A stretch of 9,606 bases of DNA from Nitrosomonadaceae bacterium (GTDB lineage Bacteria; Pseudomonadota; Gammaproteobacteria; Burkholderiales; Nitrosomonadaceae): assembly GCA_919902625.1 (NCBI GenBank), contig CAKKRO010000189.1, positions 1 to 9,606 on the forward strand, in the 5' to 3' direction. A model generated the notes under the pieces. The model did no database searches, was not told the origin of the DNA, and worked only from the letters and a program-made list of their open reading frames with translations. Each line of letters starts with the position of its first letter. Position 1 is the first letter of the stretch. This document shows, piece after piece, positions 1 through 7,614 of the stretch. Both the position numbers and the translations under genes were made by a program.

Positions 1-18
1 CGAATATTACGTTAGACG

Positions 19-2412
19 ATGAATGAAGCCGAAACCAGAGCCGAACGCGTTGACCCCAAGCTGACAGCCAGCGGTTGGGGTGTGGTGGAGGGTTCCAAGG
101 TTTTGCGGGAGTTCCATATCACTGCGGGCAAGATTCAAGCAGGCGGTACACGGGCAAAGCCGATGATTGCAGACTATATTCTGGTCTACAAGAGCCGCAA
201 GATTGGTGTCATTGAAGCCAAGAGCGATGAGCAAGAAGTAGGTGAAGGGGTGGCGCAGGCGAAGACTTATGCAGAGAAGCTGCGCATTGATATCACCTAC
301 GCCAGCAACGGCAAAGAGATTTACGAAATCTCCATGCTTTCAGGTCGCGAGGAACTGGTTGCCGCATTTCCTACCCCCGATGAGCTTTGGCAAAAGACTT
401 TTTCCGACCAGAACGACTGGAAAGACCGATTCGACGCCATTCCTTTTGAAAGCATCGGCGGCACCAAAGGCCTTCGCTACTATCAGGAAATAGCAGTCGC
501 CAACTCACTCAATGCGATTGCCGAAGGGAAGCAACGAATTTTACTGACGATGGCGACTGGCACGGGTAAAACTTTTGTCGCCTTTCAGATTGCGTGGAAG
601 CTGTTTAAAACCCGTTGGAATTTGAAGCGCGACGGCAGCCGCCAACCGAGAATCCTCTTTCTAGCTGACAGAAATATTCTGGCAAACCAAGCCTTCAACT
701 CTTTTTCGGCTTTCCCCGAAGATGCGCTGGTGCGGATTACGCCAAAGGAAATCAGCAAGAAGGGAAGCGTGCCAACCAACGGCAGCATCTTCTTTACCAT
801 TTTCCAGACCTTCATGAGCGGCAAGGACAATACGCCTTATTTTGGCGACTATCCTGCTGACTATTTTGATTTCATCATCATTGATGAGTGTCACCGAGGT
901 GGAGCCAATGACGAAAGTAACTGGCGCGGTATTCTGGGATACTTTACCCCTGCGGTGCAGTTGGGTTTGACGGCTACGCCCAAGCGTATTGATAACGTGG
1001 ACACTTATCGGTATTTCGGAGAGCCAGTCTATATCTATTCGCTGAAAGAAGGCATCAACGATGGCTTTCTGACCCCGTTCAAGGTGAAGCGCATCAAGAC
1101 AACGCTGGATGACTACATCTACACTTCAGATGACCAAATCATTGAAGGCGAAGTAGAAGAAGGCAAGATTTACGAAGAGGAAGACTTCAACCGCATCATT
1201 GGAATCAAGGAGCGCGAAGCCAAGCGGGTTCAAATTTTTCTGAGTGAGATTAACCCGAAGGAAAAAACCATTGTCTTCTGTGCTACCCAAGATCATGCGG
1301 CAGCGGTTCGGGATTTGATCAACCAGTATAGCCAGAGTAAAGACCCAAAATACTGTGTGCGGGTGACTGCCAATGACGGCGCGATGGGCGAGCAGTATCT
1401 GCGGGAGTTTCAGGATAACGAGAAATCCATTCCCACCATTCTGACGACATCGCAAAAGCTTTCCACTGGGGTGGATGCGCGCAATATCAGGAATATCGTC
1501 CTGATGCGTCCGGTGAATTCAATGATTGAGTTCAAGCAGATTGTCGGGCGTGGCACACGGCTATTTGATGGCAAAGAATACTTCACGATTTACGACTTCG
1601 TCGATGCTTACCATCATTTTGCTGACCCTGAATGGGACGGCGAGCCGATAGAACCAGAGGTTTGCGTCAAGTGCAGTCAAGAAACGTGCGTGTGTGTGAA
1701 GAAACCACCGCAACCTTGCCCTGTATGCGGTATGCAACCATGCGAGTGCAACAGGATAAAAGAGACCCGGCCTTGTTATCTCTGCGGTCAAAGCCCTTGC
1801 GTGTGCAAGAAGAAGGTGAAAATCAAGCTGCGTGACGGTAAGGAACGTGAGATTCAGCACATGATTTCTACTTCGTTCTGGAGTGCTGATGGCAAGCCAA
1901 TCTCCGCTGGAGAATTTCTAAACAATCTTTATGGCGCTTTGCCTTCCTTTTTCCAGAATGAAGAGGAACTGCGGCAGATTTGGTCAAGCCCAATCACCCG
2001 TAAAACCCTGCTGGATAAACTTGCCGATGCGGGTTATGGACAATCCGAACTGGCTGAACTGCAACGGCTGGTTGACGCTGAAAAGAGCGATTTGTTTGAC
2101 GTGCTGGAATACATCGCTTTCAACATCCAGCCCATGACAAGAGATAGACGGGTATCACAGTCAAAACCCAGAATCCTTGACGGGTTAAGTCTGGAACACA
2201 AAGAGTTTCTTGAATTCGTCCTGTTCAAATATATCGACACAGGATTTGAAGAACTTGGCGAGTCCAGACTGCCCAATCTGATTCACCTGAAATACTACTC
2301 AATGACCGATGCAGCGGAAGCCCTCGGCGGCGTGGATGAAATCCGGAACTTGTTCTTCAACTTCCAGCAGCATTTGTATGAAAGGCGGGGAGAAATTAAA
2401 CAGCTTGGTTAG
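19..2412 (+). CDS. hsdR: Type I restriction enzyme R subunit (EcoEI-type HsdR)
   Basis: This is the motor and nuclease subunit of a type I restriction-modification complex, which translocates unmodified DNA using ATP and cleaves it away from the recognition site in a complex with HsdM and HsdS. The N-terminal nuclease carries D52, E66-A-K68 and Q80-x3-Y84. The SF2 helicase core has Walker A (A179-T185, ATGTGKT), the DEAD/DEAH-like box DECH (289-292), motif III TAT (318-320) and motif VI QIVGRGTR (507-514). A cysteine-rich insert (549-596) precedes an EcoEI_R_C-like domain running to residue 797. The length matches the EcoEI-type family (about 800). An in-frame TAG at 13-15 means the start is at or after the ATG at 19. 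No clear Shine-Dalgarno sequence precedes it. The ATG overlaps a TGA at 20-22 in another frame, so translational coupling to an upstream gene is likely. hsdM and hsdS are not in the window. No frameshift or missing key motif is seen, so the gene appears functional. Confidence 0.95.
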   Translation: MNEAETRAERVDPKLTASGWGVVEGSKVLREFHITAGKIQAGGTRAKPMIADYILVYKSRKIGVIEAKSDEQEVGEGVAQAKTYAEKLRIDITYASNGKEIYEISMLSGREELVAAFPTPDELWQKTFSDQNDWKDRFDAIPFESIGGTKGLRYYQEIAVANSLNAIAEGKQRILLTMATGTGKTFVAFQIAWKLFKTRWNLKRDGSRQPRILFLADRNILANQAFNSFSAFPEDALVRITPKEISKKGSVPTNGSIFFTIFQTFMSGKDNTPYFGDYPADYFDFIIIDECHRGGANDESNWRGILGYFTPAVQLGLTATPKRIDNVDTYRYFGEPVYIYSLKEGINDGFLTPFKVKRIKTTLDDYIYTSDDQIIEGEVEEGKIYEEEDFNRIIGIKEREAKRVQIFLSEINPKEKTIVFCATQDHAAAVRDLINQYSQSKDPKYCVRVTANDGAMGEQYLREFQDNEKSIPTILTTSQKLSTGVDARNIRNIVLMRPVNSMIEFKQIVGRGTRLFDGKEYFTIYDFVDAYHHFADPEWDGEPIEPEVCVKCSQETCVCVKKPPQPCPVCGMQPCECNRIKETRPCYLCGQSPCVCKKKVKIKLRDGKEREIQHMISTSFWSADGKPISAGEFLNNLYGALPSFFQNEEELRQIWSSPITRKTLLDKLADAGYGQSELAELQRLVDAEKSDLFDVLEYIAFNIQPMTRDRRVSQSKPRILDGLSLEHKEFLEFVLFKYIDTGFEELGESRLPNLIHLKYYSMTDAAEALGGVDEIRNLFFNFQQHLYERRGEIKQLG
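1663..1806 (+). other. Triple cysteine-rich (putative zinc-binding) insert in HsdR
   Basis: HsdR residues 549-596 contain three consecutive units of the pattern C-x2-C-x4-C-x-C, starting at C549, C567 and C586. These 12 cysteines lie in 48 residues and repeat every 18-19 residues. Units two and three also share a C-x2-C-G-x-x-P-C-x-C core (CPVCGMQPCEC and CYLCGQSPCVC). The pattern suggests one structural metal, probably zinc, per unit. It lies just after the helicase core and before the C-terminal domain. The repeat pattern is read directly from the sequence; metal binding is inferred. Confidence 0.7.
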
Positions 2413-2471
2413 GCTTTTTTAACGAGCCGAAAGTCCAGTGCCGGGAAAATGTTACTTTTTTTCAGGAGTGG

Positions 2472-2513
2472 CTAATTAAACATAAAACATCATGTGATAT
2501 TTAAACTAATTAA
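2472..2513. repeat. Pair of 8-bp direct repeats CTAATTAA upstream of the kinase gene
   Basis: CTAATTAA occurs at 2472-2479 and again at 2506-2513, 34 bp start to start, roughly three helical turns. Flanking the region, GTGGCTA (2468-2474) is the inverse of TAGCCAC (2522-2528). The repeats could be protein-binding sites controlling the kinase gene. The DNA is AT-rich, so chance matches are quite possible. Confidence 0.3.
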
Positions 2514-2537
2514 CTGTAAAGTAGCCACATATATAAA
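2510..2537 (+). promoter_or_regulatory. Weak candidate sigma70 promoter for the hybrid kinase gene
   Basis: A possible -35 box TTAACT (2510-2515) and -10 box TATAAA (2532-2537) are separated by 16 bp. They match the consensus at four and five of six positions. Transcription would start near 2544, giving a leader of about 45 nt before the GTG start. The surroundings are AT-rich, so this is a suggestion only. Some promoter is expected here, because no convincing terminator or short-gap operon link joins the kinase to hsdR. Confidence 0.25.
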
Positions 2538-2544
2538 TATATGT
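2527..2544. repeat. Perfect 18-bp palindrome, possible operator
   Basis: ACATATAT (2527-2534) and ATATATGT (2537-2544) are exact inverse complements separated by AA. The palindrome covers the candidate -10 box and ends about 45 bp before the kinase start codon. It is followed by a run of A. A dimeric repressor or activator site is one reading. Simple AT alternation is the other. Confidence 0.35.
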
Positions 2545-2578
2545 AAAAAAGATTGAAAACCTTGTTGCAGTTATTGTG

Positions 2579-2583
2579 AGGAG
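2579..2583 (+). promoter_or_regulatory. Ribosome binding site AGGAG fixing the GTG start of the kinase
   Basis: AGGAG lies 6 nt before the GTG at 2590. This spacing supports GTG as the start. The protein then opens with a short basic stretch followed directly by the first membrane helix, as expected for a sensor kinase. Confidence 0.75.
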
Positions 2584-2589
2584 AGACCA

Positions 2590-5500
2590 GTGAAATTCAC
2601 TTCGCTGACACAACGCTTCGCTGTCTGGTTTACATTGGTTTCTTTGCTGCCAATATTAGTCATTGGTAATAGCTTACTGCATACCTTTGAAAAGGAAATA
2701 AAGAAATCAGCTATCCGGAATGTTTCTGCGATCGCCGATAAGAAAGTTGAGCAGATTGACAGTTATCTGCGGGAACGCTTGCTTGACGCAAGTTTGTTAC
2801 GCGACGCCAGCACAACTTACGAAGCCATCGTTGAATTTTCCAAGATCTACGAAGAAAGCGGGGTAGAGTCGGATGATTATCGTCGCTTGGATGCCAGTTA
2901 TCGTGAGAATTTCCGGCGTTTTGTTGAGGAAGCGAAATATTATGATCTGTTTCTGATTTCTTTGAAAGGGGACATAGTCTATACCGACGCACATGAATCT
3001 GATTTTCCAACCAATTTATTCACCGGCCCCTATCGCGATACAGGACTTGGCAAAGTTGCGCGCTATGCGCTGGATAATTCAAAAAGCAGCATTTCTGATT
3101 TTGAGCATTATGAACCATCATATGGCGCAATCGCTGCATTTGTTGCGACTCCAATAATAATAGAAGGAGAAATCAAAGGGGTATTAGCGCTGCAAATCTA
3201 TAGTGAACGTGTATTTGCAGTCATAGCAAATAACGTAGGATTAACGGATAGTGGCGAAACGGTTGTGGCACGTCTTGAAGATGACCATTCTGCTTTGGTA
3301 ATGGCTCCATTAAAGTACGATCCTGATGCTGCATTAAGACGCAGGATTCCTCTCAATATACCCTCTGCCGAATCCATGCAGAATGCTCTGAATGGTGATT
3401 CTGGTGGCGCGCTGACTTTAGACTATCGTGGCAAGGAAGTTGTTGCCGCATGGCGCTACTTGCCGCTCATGAAATGGGGCATCGTGGTACAGATTGATGC
3501 CGATGAAGCATTCGCCTCCGTGTACAAAGTGCATTATGTCGGCTTAACGATCCTGGTTCTGACATTACTTGCCGCCCTATTGGGCGCTATTCTGTTTAAT
3601 CGTCGTGTTGTAGATCCTTTAAAGCATCTGAATCGAAGCGCTTTGGAAATATCGGCAGGTAATTTGCATCAACGTGTTGCGATTGAGGGCTGGGATGAAA
3701 TGAAGCAGCTTGCCCATACTTTCAACATGATGGTTGAACGGCTGAATGCCAGCAATCAGGAACGCAGCAAGGCAGAAAAAAATCTGTTGCAGCTCAATCA
3801 AGAGCTGGAAAATAGGGTTGCGATACGTACCGCCGATTTGCAACGCGCAAATGCCTCTCTAGCAATCAAGGAAGAAGAAGTGCGCTCTGTCGTTCTGCAT
3901 ATGGTGGACTGCGTAGTGACTACCGATGAAAAAGGCACGATTCTTTCCGCCAACCCGGTTATGGAAAAACTATTCGGCTATAGCCATGATGAGTTGATTG
4001 GGAAAAATGTCTCAATAATAGTGCCCGAACCGGATCGTAGTAAACATGAAGGTTATATGGAAAATTATTGCCATACCGGACATGGGCAGGAGTATGTGGG
4101 CCGCCCTTATTTGTCCGGCTCGCATGGCATTGGTCTTGGCCGTGAAGTGGAAGGCGTACACAAAAATGGTGAACGTATTGAATTATACCTGGCAGTCAGT
4201 GAATATTTTGTGGGAGGAAAACGGCATTTTACCGGCGTGATGCGGGATATCCGTGAGCATGTGCGCATGATGAAGGATTTAGAACAGGCCAGAAATGAAG
4301 CCGAACAGGCAAACAAAGCCAAATCTTCTTTTCTTGCCGCCATGAGTCACGAGATTCGTACGCCCATGAATGGTGTGATTGGTATGATCGATGTGCTGAG
4401 GCAAACCAGTCTGAGCGGTTATCAAATGGAAATGGCTAATCTGATACGGGATTCCGCCTATGCTTTACTCGCTATTATTGAAGATATTCTTGATTTTTCT
4501 AAAATTGAAGCAGGTAAGCTGGAAATTGAAAAAATTCCCATGCGATTGGCCAGTGTTGTGGAAAATGCCTGCGGCATGCTGGCACACTTGGCACTCAACA
4601 AAGGAGTGGAGCTGACCTTGTTTATTGATCCTGCCATTCCAGAAAATGTATTGGGAGATCCATTACGTATTCGCCAAGTGCTCGTCAATATTGTTAATAA
4701 CGCGATCAAATTTTCCAGTAAACAAGAAAAACAGGGCAAGGTATCGGTGAGAGTATTACTGACTGAATCCAATCCTGATCAGGTAGTGATTACATTCCAG
4801 ATAACCGATAATGGCATCGGCATGAATAAAGAGACGCAGGAAAAACTCTTTAAATCCTTTTCACAAGGTGATCCGTCAACGACACGGCGCTTTGGAGGAA
4901 CCGGGCTTGGATTGGCTATTTCTCATCATCTGGCGGGATTGATGGGGGCGGAAATAACCGTGCAAAGTGAACCTCAGCAAGGCTCCGCTTTTATCATACA
5001 GATGCCGTTTAAACCTTTACCTGCAGTATCTGCCACAGATAGCCAAATCAATGATCTCAATGGCCTGACCTGCCTGATATTGGGTGATGATGATGGTTTG
5101 AGTAATGATCTGGCCATTTATTTGAAAAGTGCCGGCGCGGCCGTTGAACAAGCGCCCGATCTAAGCGCAGCCCGTCAACTCATCCAGAGCTTCGCTCCCG
5201 GTTTATGGCTGGTTGTGATTGATGCCGGGCAACACATGCCATCCATTGAGGAATTGCGCGCTGCATTCAGTGCCCGCTCCAGTGCAATCAAAGATGCTGT
5301 CAAGGTTGAGTCTGACGTCCTGCAATCCGGTATTGAACCTCGTTTTATCATTATCAAGCGTGGCCGTCGCCGGCAAGCGCGTATTGAAGATATGGATATC
5401 GTTACGCTGGATGGGGATGTGATGTACCGGCAATCTTTACTGCGAGCAATGGCTATTGCTGCCGGAAGAGTAGAGGCCAGCGAGGAAAAAGCACCGCTTA

Positions 5501-6339
5501 CCGACTCACACAAGCCAGCACCTGTGCCCCCTTCGCGCGAAGAAGCCTTACGACAAGGCAATCTGATATTGGTCGCTGAGGATAACGATATCAATCAAAA
5601 AGTGATTAGACAGCAACTCAACTTGCTCGGTTATGCGGCAGATATTGCCAATGATGGACGTGAAGCGTTAAAGCGTTTGCAGAACGGCGATTATGCTTTA
5701 TTACTGACAGACCTGCATATGCCGGAAATGGATGGTTTTGAGTTGACAAAAGATATTCGCCTTAAAGAAAGTGGCCAAAAGCATATTCCCATTATCGCAT
5801 TAACTGCGAATGCGCTTAAAGGTGAAAGGGAACATTGTCTGAGTGCTGGCATGGATGATTATCTGAGTAAACCGGTACAGCTCGAAGATTTGCGGTCAGT
5901 CTTGGAAAAATATCTATCCATCCATAAGCCTGTTTCAGAGATTAAGGCCCAATCAGAAGCAGTTGCCAAACCTGCTTCTGAAGCAGAAACTGTATTGGTG
6001 CCGCTGAATGTGCATATTCTTGAAGAATTGATAGGCAATGATCCGGCAACCATCAAAGAGATGTTACAGGATTTTCGTGCCAGTGCAGAAAAGATAGCCG
6101 AAGACCTGCGCATGGCTTATCAAGCGGAACAATTTGTAATCGTTGGCTCAATTGCGCATAAGCTCAAGTCATCCGCCCGTTCTGTTGGCGCGCTTGCATT
6201 GGGTGAATTGTGTGCAGAGATAGAACAGGCCGGCAAGCAGAATGACGCGAAAGCACTGGCTGCTTTATTGCCACGTTTTGAGGTGGAGACCGTTACAGTA
6301 CAAAGATATCTTGATTCATTGCGTGAAGAAGACCATTGA
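2590..6339 (+). CDS. Membrane hybrid sensor histidine kinase (Cache-HAMP-PAS-HisKA-HATPase-REC-REC-HPt)
   Basis: This is a BarA/ArcB-style phosphorelay kinase of the inner membrane, 1249 residues from a GTG start. TM1 is about 10-30 and TM2 about 315-336. They enclose about 280 periplasmic residues resembling a double Cache sensor, as found in many chemoreceptors. HAMP (about 337-390) leads into a coiled coil (to about 430) and a PAS domain (about 431-555). HisKA has phosphoacceptor H587 in MSHEIRTPMN. The HATPase shows the N box (N700, N704), the G1 box DNGIG (740-744) and the G2 box GGTGLGL (769-775). The first receiver (about 826-970) looks degenerate. The second (about 990-1110) is complete: E997/D998, D1041, T1072, K1094. 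The HPt domain carries H1190 in HKLKSS. The expected relay is H587 to D1041 to H1190 and on to a separate regulator. There is no output domain. The convergent receiver-EAL gene 11 bp downstream is a candidate partner. The stimulus is unknown. Confidence 0.93.
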   Translation: MKFTSLTQRFAVWFTLVSLLPILVIGNSLLHTFEKEIKKSAIRNVSAIADKKVEQIDSYLRERLLDASLLRDASTTYEAIVEFSKIYEESGVESDDYRRLDASYRENFRRFVEEAKYYDLFLISLKGDIVYTDAHESDFPTNLFTGPYRDTGLGKVARYALDNSKSSISDFEHYEPSYGAIAAFVATPIIIEGEIKGVLALQIYSERVFAVIANNVGLTDSGETVVARLEDDHSALVMAPLKYDPDAALRRRIPLNIPSAESMQNALNGDSGGALTLDYRGKEVVAAWRYLPLMKWGIVVQIDADEAFASVYKVHYVGLTILVLTLLAALLGAILFNRRVVDPLKHLNRSALEISAGNLHQRVAIEGWDEMKQLAHTFNMMVERLNASNQERSKAEKNLLQLNQELENRVAIRTADLQRANASLAIKEEEVRSVVLHMVDCVVTTDEKGTILSANPVMEKLFGYSHDELIGKNVSIIVPEPDRSKHEGYMENYCHTGHGQEYVGRPYLSGSHGIGLGREVEGVHKNGERIELYLAVSEYFVGGKRHFTGVMRDIREHVRMMKDLEQARNEAEQANKAKSSFLAAMSHEIRTPMNGVIGMIDVLRQTSLSGYQMEMANLIRDSAYALLAIIEDILDFSKIEAGKLEIEKIPMRLASVVENACGMLAHLALNKGVELTLFIDPAIPENVLGDPLRIRQVLVNIVNNAIKFSSKQEKQGKVSVRVLLTESNPDQVVITFQITDNGIGMNKETQEKLFKSFSQGDPSTTRRFGGTGLGLAISHHLAGLMGAEITVQSEPQQGSAFIIQMPFKPLPAVSATDSQINDLNGLTCLILGDDDGLSNDLAIYLKSAGAAVEQAPDLSAARQLIQSFAPGLWLVVIDAGQHMPSIEELRAAFSARSSAIKDAVKVESDVLQSGIEPRFIIIKRGRRRQARIEDMDIVTLDGDVMYRQSLLRAMAIAAGRVEASEEKAPLTDSHKPAPVPPSREEALRQGNLILVAEDNDINQKVIRQQLNLLGYAADIANDGREALKRLQNGDYALLLTDLHMPEMDGFELTKDIRLKESGQKHIPIIALTANALKGEREHCLSAGMDDYLSKPVQLEDLRSVLEKYLSIHKPVSEIKAQSEAVAKPASEAETVLVPLNVHILEELIGNDPATIKEMLQDFRASAEKIAEDLRMAYQAEQFVIVGSIAHKLKSSARSVGALALGELCAEIEQAGKQNDAKALAALLPRFEVETVTVQRYLDSLREEDH

Positions 6340-6350
6340 GGTTCAGGAAA

Positions 6351-7580
6351 TTATAGAAAACCGGCTATTAGTCCATTGCGCAATCTGTTTTGCCATTCTT
6401 CCATCCAGTTGGAAAAATCGGCAGCCTGTAGCGGTCTTGAAATAAAATTGCCCTGCGCCAAATCACAGCCCGTTCGACGTAAAAGCTCCCAATCATTCTG
6501 ATCTTCAACCCCTTCCGCCACAACCTCCATACCCAGTTGTTTCGCCATGGATAGGCTGGCATCGTAGATTGCCCGCAGGGTGTCGTCAGTCCAGGCGCGG
6601 TGAACAAAACCCTGGTCAATCTTGAGTTCATCAAAAGGAATATCCCGTAATTGAGCTAATGATGAATGTCCGGTACCAAAGTCATCAATAGACAAATGAA
6701 ATCTTTTGAGGCGTAATCGAGTCAGAATTTCGAGCGGGATCCGTGTATCCGCGCCCATTAACTGACTCTCGGTGACCTCCAGCACGATTTTTTGCGGCGA
6801 TAGGCCTGCCTCAGTGACCATATTAACCACGAGATCCTGAAAATCCAGAGATGTCAAATTATCCATGGAGACATTAATGGCGACGCGTAGTGTCAGTCCG
6901 CTCTGGTGCCATATTTTGGCTTGAGCCAACGCATCTGTCAGAACAAAGGCGGTCAGTTCATTAATCAGGTGATTTTCTTCTGCGATACCAATAAACCGGT
7001 CAGGAAATACCAAACCGTCCGTAGGATGATGCCAGCGCACCAATGTTTCGACACCGATGACTTCACCGGTTGCCACGGATACTTTGGGTTGGTAATAATT
7101 CATTAATTCATGATTGGAAATAGCGGACTGTAATTCTTCCGCACGGTAGATTTTTTTATTGGGTTGCGGTTTATTTTCTAAGGAAGGGGGTTCCCATTTC
7201 TTCATTATTTCAGATAATTTATCGGGATTAACCGGCTTATGGAGATAGCCAAGCATCGGTATCTTATGCGCGTGAACCAATTTCTCGGCAGTTCTTAACA
7301 TACGCTCATCTTCACCGCTGACTAAAATAAGGCTGCCGTGAAATTGCCGATCGACCAGATAACGCACAAACTCAATCCCATCCATATCGGGCATATTGAG
7401 ATCAAGCAGAATCAAATCAGGACAAGTGTCGGCATGATCGATTAATTTGAGTGCATCCACACCATTGTCACAAGAACTGACCGTGGCATAACCCTGTTTG
7501 GTAAGCATCCGGGTAAGAAGCTTAAGCATAAAGGTATCGTCATCAAGTATCAGAATCTTAATATGGGATGCACTTTGCAT
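6351..7580 (-). CDS. Response regulator with EAL domain, predicted c-di-GMP phosphodiesterase (RocR-like)
   Basis: This is a 409-residue cytoplasmic two-domain protein. The N-terminal receiver (about 6-128) has acidic residues D13-D15, phosphoacceptor D60 in LLDLNMPDMDG, S88 and K115 in HKP. A lysine- and proline-rich linker (about 130-145) leads to an EAL domain (about 146-395). The EAL signature reads ETLVR (178-182), a common variant. Residues matching the catalytic and metal-binding set are E178, N236, E268, D299, D300, K320, E356 and Q376, and loop 6 (DDFGTGHSSL) is intact. An active phosphodiesterase that linearises c-di-GMP to pGpG is therefore predicted, controlled by phosphorylation. 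Length and order match Pseudomonas RocR (receiver-EAL). It follows alaS on the same strand after 57 bp and converges with the hybrid kinase. The ATG start is supported by a good ribosome binding site. Partnership with the kinase is inference. Confidence 0.93.
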   Translation of the reverse strand: MQSASHIKILILDDDTFMLKLLTRMLTKQGYATVSSCDNGVDALKLIDHADTCPDLILLDLNMPDMDGIEFVRYLVDRQFHGSLILVSGEDERMLRTAEKLVHAHKIPMLGYLHKPVNPDKLSEIMKKWEPPSLENKPQPNKKIYRAEELQSAISNHELMNYYQPKVSVATGEVIGVETLVRWHHPTDGLVFPDRFIGIAEENHLINELTAFVLTDALAQAKIWHQSGLTLRVAINVSMDNLTSLDFQDLVVNMVTEAGLSPQKIVLEVTESQLMGADTRIPLEILTRLRLKRFHLSIDDFGTGHSSLAQLRDIPFDELKIDQGFVHRAWTDDTLRAIYDASLSMAKQLGMEVVAEGVEDQNDWELLRRTGCDLAQGNFISRPLQAADFSNWMEEWQNRLRNGLIAGFL

Positions 7581-7587
7581 GACTTAC

Positions 7588-7594
7588 CTTCTCT
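7588..7594 (-). promoter_or_regulatory. Ribosome binding site of the receiver-EAL gene
   Basis: On the minus strand GAGAAGG lies 7 nt before the ATG at 7580-7578. It supports this start and shows that the gene is translated independently of alaS. Confidence 0.6.
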
Positions 7595-7614
7595 TCGAAT
7601 AATAGGAAAGTTTA

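Noticed and set aside
1561..1860. Minus-strand frame, and a plus-strand frame at 1632-1835, across the cysteine-rich part of hsdR
   Set aside because: Both are out-of-frame readings of the HsdR coding region. The hsdR frame contains the regular cysteine pattern and conserved motifs on both sides.
2405..2465. Rho-independent terminator after hsdR
   Set aside because: The only stem seen is a 4-bp GGCT/AGCC with the T run in its loop, and the later T run at about 2455-2461 has no good stem before it.
5175..5594. 139-codon minus-strand open frame
   Set aside because: It is antisense to the kinase receiver region and its serine/arginine-rich composition is typical of shadow frames.
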